Positions 7,715 to 16,710 of a stretch of 64,000 nucleotides of DNA are shown here, piece after piece (positions within the stretch are counted from its first letter, which is position 1; each line of letters begins with the position of its first letter). The DNA comes from Hoeflea_A sp963921345 (GTDB taxonomy: Bacteria; Pseudomonadota; Alphaproteobacteria; Rhizobiales; Rhizobiaceae): positions 372,001 through 436,000 of the forward strand of contig CAWUFE020000001.1 in NCBI GenBank assembly GCA_963921345.3, written 5' to 3'. The position numbers and the translations under genes are program-made. The notes below the pieces were generated by a model. The model saw nothing but the letters and a program-made list of their open reading frames with translations, was not told the origin of the DNA and did not search any database.

Positions 7715-8610
7715 GCAGCCTCGAGCCGCGGGCGGTCGTGGTGACCCGGCAACCGGATTTCGACCGCCTGCTGGCAGCCCACGCGACCAAGGGTCAGGCG
7801 GAGTTTTTCCTGCGCCAGCGCGGGCAGACGATGAAAACCGTGGCCGCCCGCAAGGAACGGCAGGCGGTCGCGGTTGCCGCGGCCAAACGCGCCGTCCCCG
7901 ACGACTGGCGCACGGCGGAGGTGCTGCGGGAGGATCTCGACCGCTTTCTGTTTTCCGACGGCGACATCGTGATCGCCGTCGGTCAGGACGGCCTCGTCGC
8001 CAATCTCGCCAAATACCTTTCGGGCCAGCCGGTGATCGGCATCACACCGGATCCGGAGGAAACCGAGGGCATCCTGACGCCGTTGACGGCGGATCGGTTG
8101 CCGGCCCTGCTGCCGAAAGTGGCGGCGGGCGAAACCGACCTGCAGCGACGCACCATGGTGGCAGCGGAGCTCGATGACGGTCAGAGCCTGACCGCGCTCA
8201 ACGAACTGTTCATCGGGCACTGTTCCCACCAGTCAGCCCGCTACGTCATCCAGTTTGGTGCGCAGAAGGAATTTCAATCCTCGTCGGGCGTGATCGTGTC
8301 CACCGGAACCGGCCTGACGGGTTGGGCGCGTTCGATCATGGCGGCGACCCATCGGCAGGCGGATTTCGCCCCGGACGACGCTCGGGCGGTCTATTTTGCC
8401 CGCGAACCCTGGCCGAGCCGGACCAGCGGATGCGAGCTGGCCTTCGGCGAGCTTGCGCCCGACAGGGACGTCATCCTGATTTCGCGGATGAACGAGGGCG
8501 GCGTCATCTTCGCCGACGGCATCGAACCGGACTTTCTGCCGTTCAACTGGGGCAGCCTGGTCAAGGTCGGGCTGACGAAGAAGACCCTGAATCTGGTATT
8601 AGGCAACTGA
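7711..8610 (+). CDS. NAD-kinase-like protein
   Basis: The 299-residue protein resembles the NAD kinase / diacylglycerol kinase fold. Recognisable pieces are VAVGQDGLVAN, where NAD kinases have GGDGT; LNELFIGH, matching the NE motif; and STGTGLTGWARSI, matching the glycine-rich STPTGSTAY loop. The change of GGDG to GQDG and the extended N-terminus set it apart from housekeeping NadK, so a specialised or binding-only role is possible. It overlaps the SPFH gene by 4 bases. The ATG at 7711 lies inside the end of that gene. I infer that the pair acts together under the divergent Nudix-type regulator. Confidence 0.78.
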   Translation: MSSLEPRAVVVTRQPDFDRLLAAHATKGQAEFFLRQRGQTMKTVAARKERQAVAVAAAKRAVPDDWRTAEVLREDLDRFLFSDGDIVIAVGQDGLVANLAKYLSGQPVIGITPDPEETEGILTPLTADRLPALLPKVAAGETDLQRRTMVAAELDDGQSLTALNELFIGHCSHQSARYVIQFGAQKEFQSSSGVIVSTGTGLTGWARSIMAATHRQADFAPDDARAVYFAREPWPSRTSGCELAFGELAPDRDVILISRMNEGGVIFADGIEPDFLPFNWGSLVKVGLTKKTLNLVLGN

Positions 8611-8726
8611 TCCTGTACGGCTCGGCATTTGCAAAGTTATGTAAAGTCGGTTGCAACCATCGGGCGATTTCATGCAGATGCTGGATTGAAGACCCCTGAC
8701 TGCAAATCACGTCGGTTGTGAGCGCC

Positions 8727-9929
8727 ATGAGACGCAGCAGTTTTCTGACTATCCGTGGCTTTGGATTCCTCCTGCTTGGCGCAATTGCGCTTGTGCCGAA
8801 AGCAGGCGCGGAGGAATCTGCGCATCCGGGTCGTGCCCTCGAGGTTGTCCGAACCGAGCCCGGACGGGCTCGGCAGCTCGGCTGGGACGCGCAGCAGCTG
8901 GATGAAGCGATTGCCTACGCCGCAACCCTGAGCAGCGACGCCTTTCTGATCGTCAGCCAAGGGGAAACGGTCGCGGCATTCGGCGATCTTGCAAAGACAC
9001 GACCGGTGCATTCCGTGCGCAAGGCGCTGTTGAGCGCGCTCCTGGGACAACATGTCGGTCCGGGGCCGAACGAGGTGCGGCTTGATGCGACGCTGGCAGA
9101 GCTGGGTATCGACGATCATCCGCTTCCTCTCAGCGATCGGCAACGAACGGCGACGGTCGAACACCTGCTGAAGAACCGGTCGGGTATCAACCATCCGGCG
9201 GCGGCGGAAGCCGGACTGACGTCCGACAAGAACCGCAGGCTGGGCAAGGGCGACAACGAACCGGGGACGGTCTGGGCTTACAACAATTGGGACAGCAACG
9301 TTCTGACGACCCTGTTCGAGACGCGAACCGGGCACGATGTGGCGGACGCGTTTCTGGAGGGCATTGCCGGTCCCGCGGGGATGGAGGATTTCGGTTCCGA
9401 TGCCGTTTCCACCATCGAAGAGCCGGATCTGTCGCGGCACAAGGCGGCGTCGTTTTCGATGTCGGTGCGCGATCTCGCACGGTTTGGCCGGCTCTATGGA
9501 GATGGCGGCCGCGGCAATGGCCGGCAGATCGTTCCGGCCGACTGGGTCGAACGCATCGGCGCCGATGTCTCGAAAACCGGAAGAAACGGCCTCTGGTGGG
9601 GCCACAGCGACCTCTGGTGGATACCCGATCCGGAGTTCGGCTTTCCGGCCGGCACGTTCTGGGCGTGGGGGCTGGGGAATCAGGCGCTGATCGTCATTCC
9701 CGCCTGGGATACGGTGATCGTCCATATGTCGGATACCAGCGAGTTCCTGAAGCGCTTTCTGGCGATGGCGGCCCGGGACGAACAGCCGGCGGAAGGCGCC
9801 CTGGAAGAGCTGATCCTGTCCTGTCGGTTGCCGCAGCAGCGAAGCAGCGATTACTGCGTCGAACACCGTTTCATCACCCGGCGCGAATTCGAGACGCTGA
9901 TGTCGCTGGTCGTAGACGCACACCGTTGA
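8727..9929 (+). CDS. Exported serine hydrolase of the class C beta-lactamase/DD-peptidase fold
   Basis: The 400-residue protein has a signal peptide (MRRSSFLTIRGFGFLLLGAI, then a cleavage site near AGAEES) and is probably periplasmic. The nucleophile motif SVRK is at residues 96-99 and the YxN motif (YNN) is at residues 185-187. Both fit the beta-lactamase class C superfamily, which includes esterases, D-aminopeptidases and PBP4*-type proteins. A WAWGLGNQ stretch stands about where the third motif (KTG or HxG) is expected. I chose the ATG at 8727 over the in-frame GTG at 8718 because it gives a better signal peptide. It lies just before the amidoligase cluster, which may or may not be meaningful. 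Confidence 0.82.
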   Translation: MRRSSFLTIRGFGFLLLGAIALVPKAGAEESAHPGRALEVVRTEPGRARQLGWDAQQLDEAIAYAATLSSDAFLIVSQGETVAAFGDLAKTRPVHSVRKALLSALLGQHVGPGPNEVRLDATLAELGIDDHPLPLSDRQRTATVEHLLKNRSGINHPAAAEAGLTSDKNRRLGKGDNEPGTVWAYNNWDSNVLTTLFETRTGHDVADAFLEGIAGPAGMEDFGSDAVSTIEEPDLSRHKAASFSMSVRDLARFGRLYGDGGRGNGRQIVPADWVERIGADVSKTGRNGLWWGHSDLWWIPDPEFGFPAGTFWAWGLGNQALIVIPAWDTVIVHMSDTSEFLKRFLAMAARDEQPAEGALEELILSCRLPQQRSSDYCVEHRFITRREFETLMSLVVDAHR

Positions 9930-10016
9930 GGTCATGTCGTCCAGCGCTCCGCCGAAATAGTTTTGCTTGACGAAATCCGGCCCAGGCACGACGCTGGTCC
10001 TGACCAGGAGGGCAGT

Positions 10017-11165
10017 ATGGGCGGAAATGACCAGTCGCTGACGATCGGGATCGAAGAAGAATATCTGCTGGTCGATGCGGAGACCCGGGCACTGGCCGCG
10101 CGGCCGCCGTCCGAGTTCATGGCCAGGTGCAAGGAGATCCTCGGCGGCAAGGTTACCCACGAATTCCTGCAGAGCCAGGTCGAGATCGGAACCGGCGTGT
10201 GCCGGACGGTGGCGGATGCGCGACAGCAACTGCTGGAACTCAGGCAAACGATCGCGGCAACGGCCGAGCAGTTCGACATGCGGATGATTGCCGCCTCCAC
10301 CCATCCCTGGTCGCATTGGCGCGAGCAGGAGCCCGTGGACATGGAACGCTACCGCATTCTCGGCGACGAAACGCGCACCCTGGCGCGGCGCATGGCGATC
10401 TGCGGCATGCATGTGCATGCCGGCATCGAGGACAAGAATTTGCGCGTCGACCTGATGAGCCAGGTCAGCTATTTCATGCCGCATCTGCTTGCGCTCAGCA
10501 CGTCTTCGCCCTTCTGGGAAGGGCACGACACCGGATTGAAGGCGTTTCGCCCGATCATCACCGGCGACCTGCCGCGCTCGGGTTTCCCGGAAGTGTTCGA
10601 GAACTGGAACGACTGGACCGACCTTCTCGACGATTTGGCGGCGACCGGTCTGGTGACCGATCCCTCGAAAATCTGGTGGGATATCCGGCCTTCCTCCCAC
10701 CATCCGACGCTGGAACTGCGAATCTGCGACATCTGCACCTGGCTCGAGGACGGGCTGACGATCGCGGCGCTCTATCAGTCGATCCTCGCCTATCTCTGCC
10801 AGCTGCGGGAAAACAACGAGCAGCGCCGTTTCTACCGGCGCCTGCTGCTGCTTGAAAACAAGTGGCGCGGGCAACGCTACGGCGTCGAGGCCGAAATGGC
10901 GGATTTCGGCAAGCGCGTTCTGGTGCCGTTCGCCGAGCTGATGGACGAGCTGGTCGAAATCCTGCGGCCCTTTGCCGAGAGGCTGGATTGCGTGGCCGAG
11001 GTCGAGCATGCGCGGACCATCGCCCGGCGCGGCAGCAGCGCCGACCAACAGCTCAGGGTCTATCACGAGGCGCTTGCCGGCAATGCCACCGACCACGAGG
11101 CGCAGATCGCCGTCGTCGACTGGCTGGTCGAGCAATCCGTCCGCACGGACCTGCCGGTGGACTGA
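10017..11165 (+). CDS. Carboxylate-amine ligase, YbdK/GCS2 type
   Basis: This 382-residue protein belongs to the glutamate-cysteine ligase type 2 (YbdK) family, which joins a carboxylate, usually glutamate-like, to an amine with ATP. The opening GIEEEYLLVD at residues 11-20 is the metal/ATP-binding signature. CGMHVHAGI near residue 127 and WWDIRPSSHHPTLELRICD near 222 are further conserved blocks. The ATG at 10017 follows an AGGAGGG ribosome site. It begins a five-gene set with two esterases and two ATP-grasp proteins, all on the plus strand. In that setting it probably makes an amide in a small-molecule or peptide pathway rather than glutathione. Confidence 0.92.
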   Translation: MGGNDQSLTIGIEEEYLLVDAETRALAARPPSEFMARCKEILGGKVTHEFLQSQVEIGTGVCRTVADARQQLLELRQTIAATAEQFDMRMIAASTHPWSHWREQEPVDMERYRILGDETRTLARRMAICGMHVHAGIEDKNLRVDLMSQVSYFMPHLLALSTSSPFWEGHDTGLKAFRPIITGDLPRSGFPEVFENWNDWTDLLDDLAATGLVTDPSKIWWDIRPSSHHPTLELRICDICTWLEDGLTIAALYQSILAYLCQLRENNEQRRFYRRLLLLENKWRGQRYGVEAEMADFGKRVLVPFAELMDELVEILRPFAERLDCVAEVEHARTIARRGSSADQQLRVYHEALAGNATDHEAQIAVVDWLVEQSVRTDLPVD

Positions 11166-11287
11166 ATTCGGCTCCCGCCGGCGGCATTGCAATCGCTCTG
11201 CCGACGCCATAGATAGGATCCTCGCAAGGGATCGGGGCGGCCAAAGGGCCAATATGCCGATCCTCTTTCAAGTCCACGATCCGACCG

Positions 11288-12469
11288 ATGAACCTGCAAA
11301 GCCCACCGTATGACGCCCCTGGCGCCGCCTTCGATCCGATGGCGCGGCATCCACTGTTGCAGGCATTCTTCGACACCGGACGATTGGACGTGGCGTCGAT
11401 CGACGCCTTCGTCAGCGCCGTCAAGACGCCCCTGGTGGAACCGGGCGCGGTAACGTTCCTGTGGCATGGCGAGGCCGATCGGGTCGATCTCCTGCGCTGG
11501 ATCCATGGCGGCGTCGACCGCGACGCCTTTTCGCAACTGCCCGGTTTGCCGCTGTGGACGTTGCGCCTGGCCGTCGAGGATGGCGGTCGCTTCGAATACA
11601 AGATCGGCGTCACCCGGCATCAGCAGGAAAGCTGGGTGCTCGATCCGTTCAACCCCGACCGCGCCGGCGATCCGTTCGGCGAGAACTCCGTCTGCCGGAC
11701 CCATGGCTACACCCGCCCGGCCTGGAGCCTGCCGCAGGGCGCGCCGGCGGGACAGATCGAAACGATCGCCATTCCCAGCGCCGCGTTCGGCGAGACACGC
11801 GAGGAGAAGGTCTATCTGCCGGCAGGCTACGACCCGAAAGGCAGCCATCCACTCGTCGTCATTCATGACGGCGACGATTTCATGAGTTACGCCGACCTGA
11901 CCGTGTCGCTCGACAATTTGATTGCGGCCGGCGACATCCCAACCATCGTTGCGGTGCTGATCCAGACCGGCGACCGCATGGGCGAATATCCGGGCGGCCG
12001 GCGGCACGCGCGCTATCTGGTGGACGAACTGCTGCCGGCCGTTGAGGCCCGTTATGCGGTGTCAAAGGAACCGGGAGAGCGGGTGCTGCTCGGGGCGAGC
12101 CTCGGAGCGGTCGCTTCGCTGGCCGCGGCTTTCCGCTGTCCGGGCGTCTTCGGCGGCCTGGTGCTGAAGTCGGGATCGTTCATTCTGGACCCGGCACGAC
12201 TGTCCGGTCGCGAGCATCCGGTGTTCCACCGGATCGCCCGTCTGGTTCGGGCCTTTCAAAGGGCGCCGGGTCTGAGGAAAACCCGCGCCTTCGTCTCCAC
12301 GGGCGAGTTGGAGGGGCTTGCCGGCGAGAACCGTGCTTTGGCCGAACACTTGCGCGAAAGCGGCGTTGATGTTCTGTTTCAAAGTTCGTGGGATGGCCAC
12401 CACTGGCACAACTGGCGCGACCAGTTGCGCGACGGGTTGATGTGGGTGCTGCGCCGGGAGAACGCCTGA
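11288..12469 (+). CDS. Esterase of the enterochelin-esterase (Fes-like) family
   Basis: The 393-residue protein has an N-terminal early-set/CBM48-like beta domain (about residues 45-150, with WHGEADRVDLLRWIHGG and FEYKIGV) and a C-terminal alpha/beta hydrolase domain. The nucleophile elbow is GASLGAV near residue 265, DGDD near 198 is conserved in Fes-like esterases, and HHWHNWRDQL near the C-terminus supplies the histidine. No signal peptide is seen, so it acts in the cytoplasm. It sits between the YbdK-type ligase and an ATP-grasp gene and probably hydrolyses or transfers an acyl group on their product. The substrate is unknown. Confidence 0.85.
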   Translation: MNLQSPPYDAPGAAFDPMARHPLLQAFFDTGRLDVASIDAFVSAVKTPLVEPGAVTFLWHGEADRVDLLRWIHGGVDRDAFSQLPGLPLWTLRLAVEDGGRFEYKIGVTRHQQESWVLDPFNPDRAGDPFGENSVCRTHGYTRPAWSLPQGAPAGQIETIAIPSAAFGETREEKVYLPAGYDPKGSHPLVVIHDGDDFMSYADLTVSLDNLIAAGDIPTIVAVLIQTGDRMGEYPGGRRHARYLVDELLPAVEARYAVSKEPGERVLLGASLGAVASLAAAFRCPGVFGGLVLKSGSFILDPARLSGREHPVFHRIARLVRAFQRAPGLRKTRAFVSTGELEGLAGENRALAEHLRESGVDVLFQSSWDGHHWHNWRDQLRDGLMWVLRRENA

Positions 12470-12505
12470 CCGACAGCACCTGCGACGTGCAAGGGAGGGC
12501 GAGGC

Positions 12506-13765
12506 ATGGCCGACCGTACCGTCAATATCGGCTTGTCGCTTGGCGCCGACATCTGCTGGCCGATCTGTTACGAAAACCTGTTTGCAGGCCTGAAACTCGA
12601 CGGCATGTCGATCGACGGCGATACGCTGTCCTTCGCCTGCGAGCGGGTGACGATCGAACCGTTCAGCCTGCACCAGCCGGTCAAATACGACCTGGTCATC
12701 GACCGCCTGACCCACTGGTATTCGACCAGCCGGGAATGGATCAAGAAGGCGATCCTGGTCGACGACCTCTATGTCTACAACAATCCCTGGTCGCTGCAGT
12801 CTAACGAAAAGCACACCAGCTACGCCGCAATGACGCGGCTGGGCCTGCCGGTGCCGGAAACCTGGATGCTGCCGCCCAAGGCCTACGATCCGTCGGACGA
12901 TTTGGAGCCGACGCTGAAGAAATATGCCCGCATGTTCGATCTCGACGCCATCGGCGAAGAGATCGGCTATCCGTTCTTCATGAAGCCCTATCATGGCGGC
13001 GGCTGGAAGGGCGTCACAAAGATCGACAACGCCGCCGACCTCCACCGTGCCTATGACGCCAGCGGCACCGAGGTGATGAACCTGCAGGCGGCGATCCTGC
13101 CGCACGACTGGTTCGTGCGCTGCGTCGGCCTGGGGCCGCAGATCCGCAAGGTGAACTACGATCCGGGCGCGCCGCTGCACGATCGCTACCGCTTGGAGAT
13201 CGATTTCCTCGACGCCGAGGACCAGTCCGTCCTGGAAGACATGACGCTGACGATCAATGCGTTTTTCGGCTGGGACTTCAATTCCTGCGAGGCGCTGCGC
13301 CGCGACGGCATCTGGCACCCGATCGATTTTGCCAATGCCTGTCCGGACAGCCAGGTGACCGCGCTGCACTATCATTTTCCGTGGCTGCTGAAAGCCAATC
13401 TGCGCTGGTCGATCTTTTGCGCGGCAACGGGCCGGCCGATGCGCAAGAACATGGACTGGGCGCCGTTCTACGCCATCGCCGACAAGGACCTGGCGCCGCG
13501 CGAACGGCTGCGCGAATACGCCAGGATCGCCCATCAGCGGTTCGACACCGAGCGGTTCCGCGACTTCTGCCGCAACGAGCTCGGCCATCTCGACGAGGTG
13601 GCCTACGAGTTCTTCGGCTCGCCCGTCATGCGCGACGCCATCCGCCAGAAGGTGGAAGCGCTGTTCCCGCAGCACGAGATCGACGAGTTTCTGGACCTGT
13701 TCTGGGGCCGCGTGCAGCTGTGGCGCGAGCAGGAGGGGCAGCACGGTGACCAAGACGGTTTCTAG
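12506..13765 (+). CDS. ATP-grasp family protein (first of two)
   Basis: This 419-residue protein has an ATP-grasp architecture. An N-terminal pre-grasp region ends near NNPWSLQSNEKHTSYAAM, followed by GLPVPETWMLPP and FFMKPYHGGGWKG, which carries the lysine and glycine-rich ATP-binding strands. The later part (LTINAFFGWDFNSCEALR, then PIDFANACPD) holds the acidic metal-binding segment typical of these ligases. It most likely forms an amide or peptide-like bond from a carboxylate and an amine. A strong GGGAGGGCGAGG ribosome site precedes the ATG. The next gene starts 20 bases inside its end. It shares little obvious sequence with the second ATP-grasp protein. Confidence 0.85.
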   Translation: MADRTVNIGLSLGADICWPICYENLFAGLKLDGMSIDGDTLSFACERVTIEPFSLHQPVKYDLVIDRLTHWYSTSREWIKKAILVDDLYVYNNPWSLQSNEKHTSYAAMTRLGLPVPETWMLPPKAYDPSDDLEPTLKKYARMFDLDAIGEEIGYPFFMKPYHGGGWKGVTKIDNAADLHRAYDASGTEVMNLQAAILPHDWFVRCVGLGPQIRKVNYDPGAPLHDRYRLEIDFLDAEDQSVLEDMTLTINAFFGWDFNSCEALRRDGIWHPIDFANACPDSQVTALHYHFPWLLKANLRWSIFCAATGRPMRKNMDWAPFYAIADKDLAPRERLREYARIAHQRFDTERFRDFCRNELGHLDEVAYEFFGSPVMRDAIRQKVEALFPQHEIDEFLDLFWGRVQLWREQEGQHGDQDGF

Positions 13766-14486
13766 GTGGCATTCGGAGCGCCTCGGACAGGAGATCAGCC
13801 TGGTGCGCTGGGGGCACTGGGGACAGCCGGTGCTGCTGTTTCCGACCGCCGGCGGCGATGCGGAAGAGGCCGAGCGGATGCACCTGATCGGCGCCGTCCG
13901 GCCGATGATCGAGGCGGGCCGCATCAAGCTCTATTCCTGCGACAGCGTTGCCGGGCGAGCGCTGGCGGGCCAGGAGGGGTCGGTCGAGCACCGCTGCTGG
14001 CTGCTCAACCAGTTTCACGAATACGTCGCCAACGAGGCGGTCCCGGCGATCCGAACCGACTGCGCCGATGACGACATCGAGGTGGTGGCCGCCGGCGCCT
14101 CGATCGGGGCCTTCAACGCGGCGGCCGTGACCTGCCGCTATCCCTGGCTTTTCAAGGCGACGGTCGCGATGAGCGGCACCTACGACCTGGAGCGGCTTCT
14201 CGGTTTCCAGGGGAACAGCAACTACTTCTTTTCCTCGCCGCTGGCCTTCCTGCCCGGCCTCGACGGACCGATCCTCGACCGGCTTCGACAGCGGTTCCTG
14301 CTTTTGCCGTTCGGTCAGGGACGCTGGGAGAACCCGGGCGAATCCTGGCACCTGGCGGATCTGCTGGGGTCGAAGGGCGTGCCGAACCGGGTCGACCCCT
14401 GGGGTCCGCAATACGATCACGACTGGCCGACCTGGCGCGAAATGCTGCCGAAATATCTGGACGAACTGACGGGAGGCACGGGATGA
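13746..14486 (+). CDS. Esterase-like alpha/beta hydrolase
   Basis: The 246-residue protein is a compact alpha/beta hydrolase of the putative-esterase type. The nucleophile elbow is GASIGAF near residue 118, preceded by VVAAGAS and followed by PWLFKATVAMSGTYDL. Aspartate and histidine candidates are in VDPWGPQYDHDWPTWREML near the C-terminus. It starts with a GTG inside the end of the first ATP-grasp gene and ends with an ATGA overlap into the second, so it is tightly coupled to both. No export signal is seen. It may release or cyclise an intermediate of the amidoligase pathway. Confidence 0.83.
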   Translation: MTKTVSRWHSERLGQEISLVRWGHWGQPVLLFPTAGGDAEEAERMHLIGAVRPMIEAGRIKLYSCDSVAGRALAGQEGSVEHRCWLLNQFHEYVANEAVPAIRTDCADDDIEVVAAGASIGAFNAAAVTCRYPWLFKATVAMSGTYDLERLLGFQGNSNYFFSSPLAFLPGLDGPILDRLRQRFLLLPFGQGRWENPGESWHLADLLGSKGVPNRVDPWGPQYDHDWPTWREMLPKYLDELTGGTG

Positions 14487-15703
14487 ACGTCCTCTTCGTG
14501 GAACCGGCCTTTCCGGCGAACCAGCGCCAGTTTGCTCGGGCGCTCGCTGCCATCGGCGCCAATGTCTACGGCATCGGCGAACGGCCCCATGACTGGCTCG
14601 ACGACGAAACGAAGTCCTGGCTTCGCGGCTATCAGCAGATCGAGTCGGTGACCAATGAAGCCGCGCTGGAATGGGCGGTGCGCGAGGCGCAGAAGAATTT
14701 CTGGGTGGACCGGCTGGAGGCGACCGTCGAAGCCCATATCCTGCCGGTGGCGCATGTGCGCGAGCGCACCGGTATTCCCGGGGTATCGTCGCGCACCGCC
14801 TATCTATGCCGCGACAAGGTGGCGATGAAGGAGGTGCTGCGCGAGGCCGGCGTACCGACGGCAGCGTCTGGCGCCGTCGCGAGTGTGGCCGAGGCGCGCG
14901 AGTTTGTCCGGGCGGCCGGCTTTCCGGTGATCCTCAAGCCGCGCGATGCGGCGGGCGCGGCCGGAACCTTCCGCGCCGACAACGATGACGAACTGATGAC
15001 GGCCGTGCAGGCCTCCGGAGTAGCAGACGGCACCTCGGCGGCCATCGAGGAGTTCGTCGAGGGGCATGAAGGTTTTCACGATACGCTGACCGTCGCGGGG
15101 CAGGTCGCCCACGAGTTCATCAGCCACTATTACCCCAATGTGCTGGAAGCGATGCGCACCCGCTGGATATCGCCTCAGATCGTCGCCACCAACCGCGTCG
15201 AGGCGCCCACCTACGGCGAAGTGCGCGATATGGGTCGGCGTGTGATCGAGGCGCTCGGGATTACCACCGCGGCCACCCACATGGAGTGGTTCTTCGGGCC
15301 GAAGGGGCTGAAGTTCTCGGAAATCGGCTGCCGGCCGCCGGGCGTCGGTCAATGGGACAGCTACTGCGCCAGCAACGAATTCGACCTCTATCGCGAATGG
15401 GCGCTCGCCGTCTGCCACGAGCGGATCGAGGCGACGCCGTCGCAGCGTTACGCCTGCGGCATCGTCGCGCTGCGCCCCGACAAGGATGGCCGCATCTCCG
15501 GCTACGAGGGTACGGAGGCGTTTTTCGCCCAATACGGCCATCTGATCGTCGACCGGCATTTCCCGGAACCCGGAACGCCCACGCAAGGCGTCGAGGCCGG
15601 TTTCATGGCAAATGCGTGGCTGCGGATCCGGCACGAGGACTATGACGTGCTTCGCGGGATTCTGAACGAAGCCGGCGAACGGATCCAGGTCCGGGCGGGC
15701 TGA
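14483..15703 (+). CDS. ATP-grasp family protein (second of two)
   Basis: The 406-residue protein opens with MNVLFVEPAFPANQRQFARAL and has the classical carbamoyl-phosphate-synthase/biotin-carboxylase-like ATP-grasp layout. Its parts are CRDKVAMKEVLREAGVPTA, then FPVILKPRDAAGAAGT (ATP-binding lysine and glycine loop), AAIEEFVEGHEGFHD, and HMEWFFGPKGLKFSEIGCRPPG, where the acidic residues bind magnesium. Enzymes with this layout make amide bonds through an acyl phosphate. It is the last gene of the YbdK/esterase/ATP-grasp set. About 112 bases separate it from the LysR gene that starts the next cluster. Confidence 0.88.
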   Translation: MNVLFVEPAFPANQRQFARALAAIGANVYGIGERPHDWLDDETKSWLRGYQQIESVTNEAALEWAVREAQKNFWVDRLEATVEAHILPVAHVRERTGIPGVSSRTAYLCRDKVAMKEVLREAGVPTAASGAVASVAEAREFVRAAGFPVILKPRDAAGAAGTFRADNDDELMTAVQASGVADGTSAAIEEFVEGHEGFHDTLTVAGQVAHEFISHYYPNVLEAMRTRWISPQIVATNRVEAPTYGEVRDMGRRVIEALGITTAATHMEWFFGPKGLKFSEIGCRPPGVGQWDSYCASNEFDLYREWALAVCHERIEATPSQRYACGIVALRPDKDGRISGYEGTEAFFAQYGHLIVDRHFPEPGTPTQGVEAGFMANAWLRIRHEDYDVLRGILNEAGERIQVRAG

Positions 15704-15815
15704 GCTGAGTCGATCTGCTCCGAAACTGAAGCGGATCCCAGCAGGCCTCGCGTTTTACACCCGATTATGAAGCAGATACTATCACAGAACGTGTTTTGAT
15801 AAGATCGAGTGATCA

Positions 15816-16697
15816 ATGTCGTTTACGGTCAGGCAACTTCTGGTGTTCAAGACGATTGCCGACCATGGCAGTTTTCGTAAAAGCGCCAGCGTGCTGAACA
15901 TCACCCAGCCGGCACTCAGCAGCACCATCAAATCTCTGGAGTACGCACTGGGCGTTCCGGTGTTTCGCAGAACGACGCGCTCCGTCACCCTGACCGCGGC
16001 GGGCAGGGAACTCTACAGTCGTGCCGATGGTATCTTCGAGCAGATCGAACAGGCGGCCACATCGGTGCGCGACGTCGCTTCCGGACGCGGCGGTACGATC
16101 AACCTGACCTATGTGGATTTCGCCATATTGGGCAAGCTTCCGGAGATCCTGGAGAGCTACCGCGCCTACAATCCCCGGATCAAGGTCAATATCCGGTTTG
16201 CCTCGACCCCCAAGCAGATCGAACTGGTCCAGCAGGCCAAGGTCGATGTCGGCTTCATCATGGATATCGATGCCAAGCTGCCATCCGGTTTTTGCCGTCG
16301 GCAGATCAGCCTGGAAGGGCTGGTGGCGGTCATGCCGGCCAAGCACCGCCTGGCAAACCGCAAGTCGATCAAGCTGGAAGACCTTGCTGATGAATCATTT
16401 GTCACCGGCGACACCTGGTTTCGTTATACGGAACTGATCGAAGATCTGTGCATCGAACGTAATTTCACGCCGCGCATCACCCAAAAGGCGTTCCTGCGTG
16501 ACGAGATGCTGGCCTTCGTCATGGCTGGGCTGGGGATCCTGGTCTACCCGCCCTGCATTCGCAATGCCGGCTTGCTTGGACTGCAGGTCGTGCCGGTGAG
16601 CGACGTGCCGGAAGTCATCCGCACATCCGCAATCTGGAAGGCCGGGTCGACCAATCCTGTGCTGCCGTCCTTCATCAAACGGGTGAAGCCGAACTGA
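15816..16697 (+). CDS. LysR-type transcriptional regulator
   Basis: This 293-residue regulator has an N-terminal winged helix-turn-helix (residues 1-60, with FRKSASVLNITQPALSSTIKSLE) and a C-terminal periplasmic-binding-protein-like effector domain. It is convergent with the alpha/beta hydrolase at 16711, 13 bases away, and stands at the edge of the pyridine-catabolic cluster. It is therefore the natural candidate to control that cluster, perhaps from the divergent region around 20633-20974. The promoter region upstream is short and AT-richer than its surroundings. Confidence 0.9.
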   Translation: MSFTVRQLLVFKTIADHGSFRKSASVLNITQPALSSTIKSLEYALGVPVFRRTTRSVTLTAAGRELYSRADGIFEQIEQAATSVRDVASGRGGTINLTYVDFAILGKLPEILESYRAYNPRIKVNIRFASTPKQIELVQQAKVDVGFIMDIDAKLPSGFCRRQISLEGLVAVMPAKHRLANRKSIKLEDLADESFVTGDTWFRYTELIEDLCIERNFTPRITQKAFLRDEMLAFVMAGLGILVYPPCIRNAGLLGLQVVPVSDVPEVIRTSAIWKAGSTNPVLPSFIKRVKPN

Positions 16698-16710
16698 TGT
16701 TGGACCGCTG

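Noticed and set aside
8670..11252. An 860-codon open frame on the minus strand
   Set aside because: It is antisense to the serine hydrolase and YbdK-type genes, is arginine and proline rich, has no recognisable domain, and spans the gap between two good plus-strand genes. High GC often leaves such frames open.
12062..13927. A 621-codon minus-strand open frame
   Set aside because: It is antisense to the first ATP-grasp gene and parts of the two esterase genes, and has no domain.
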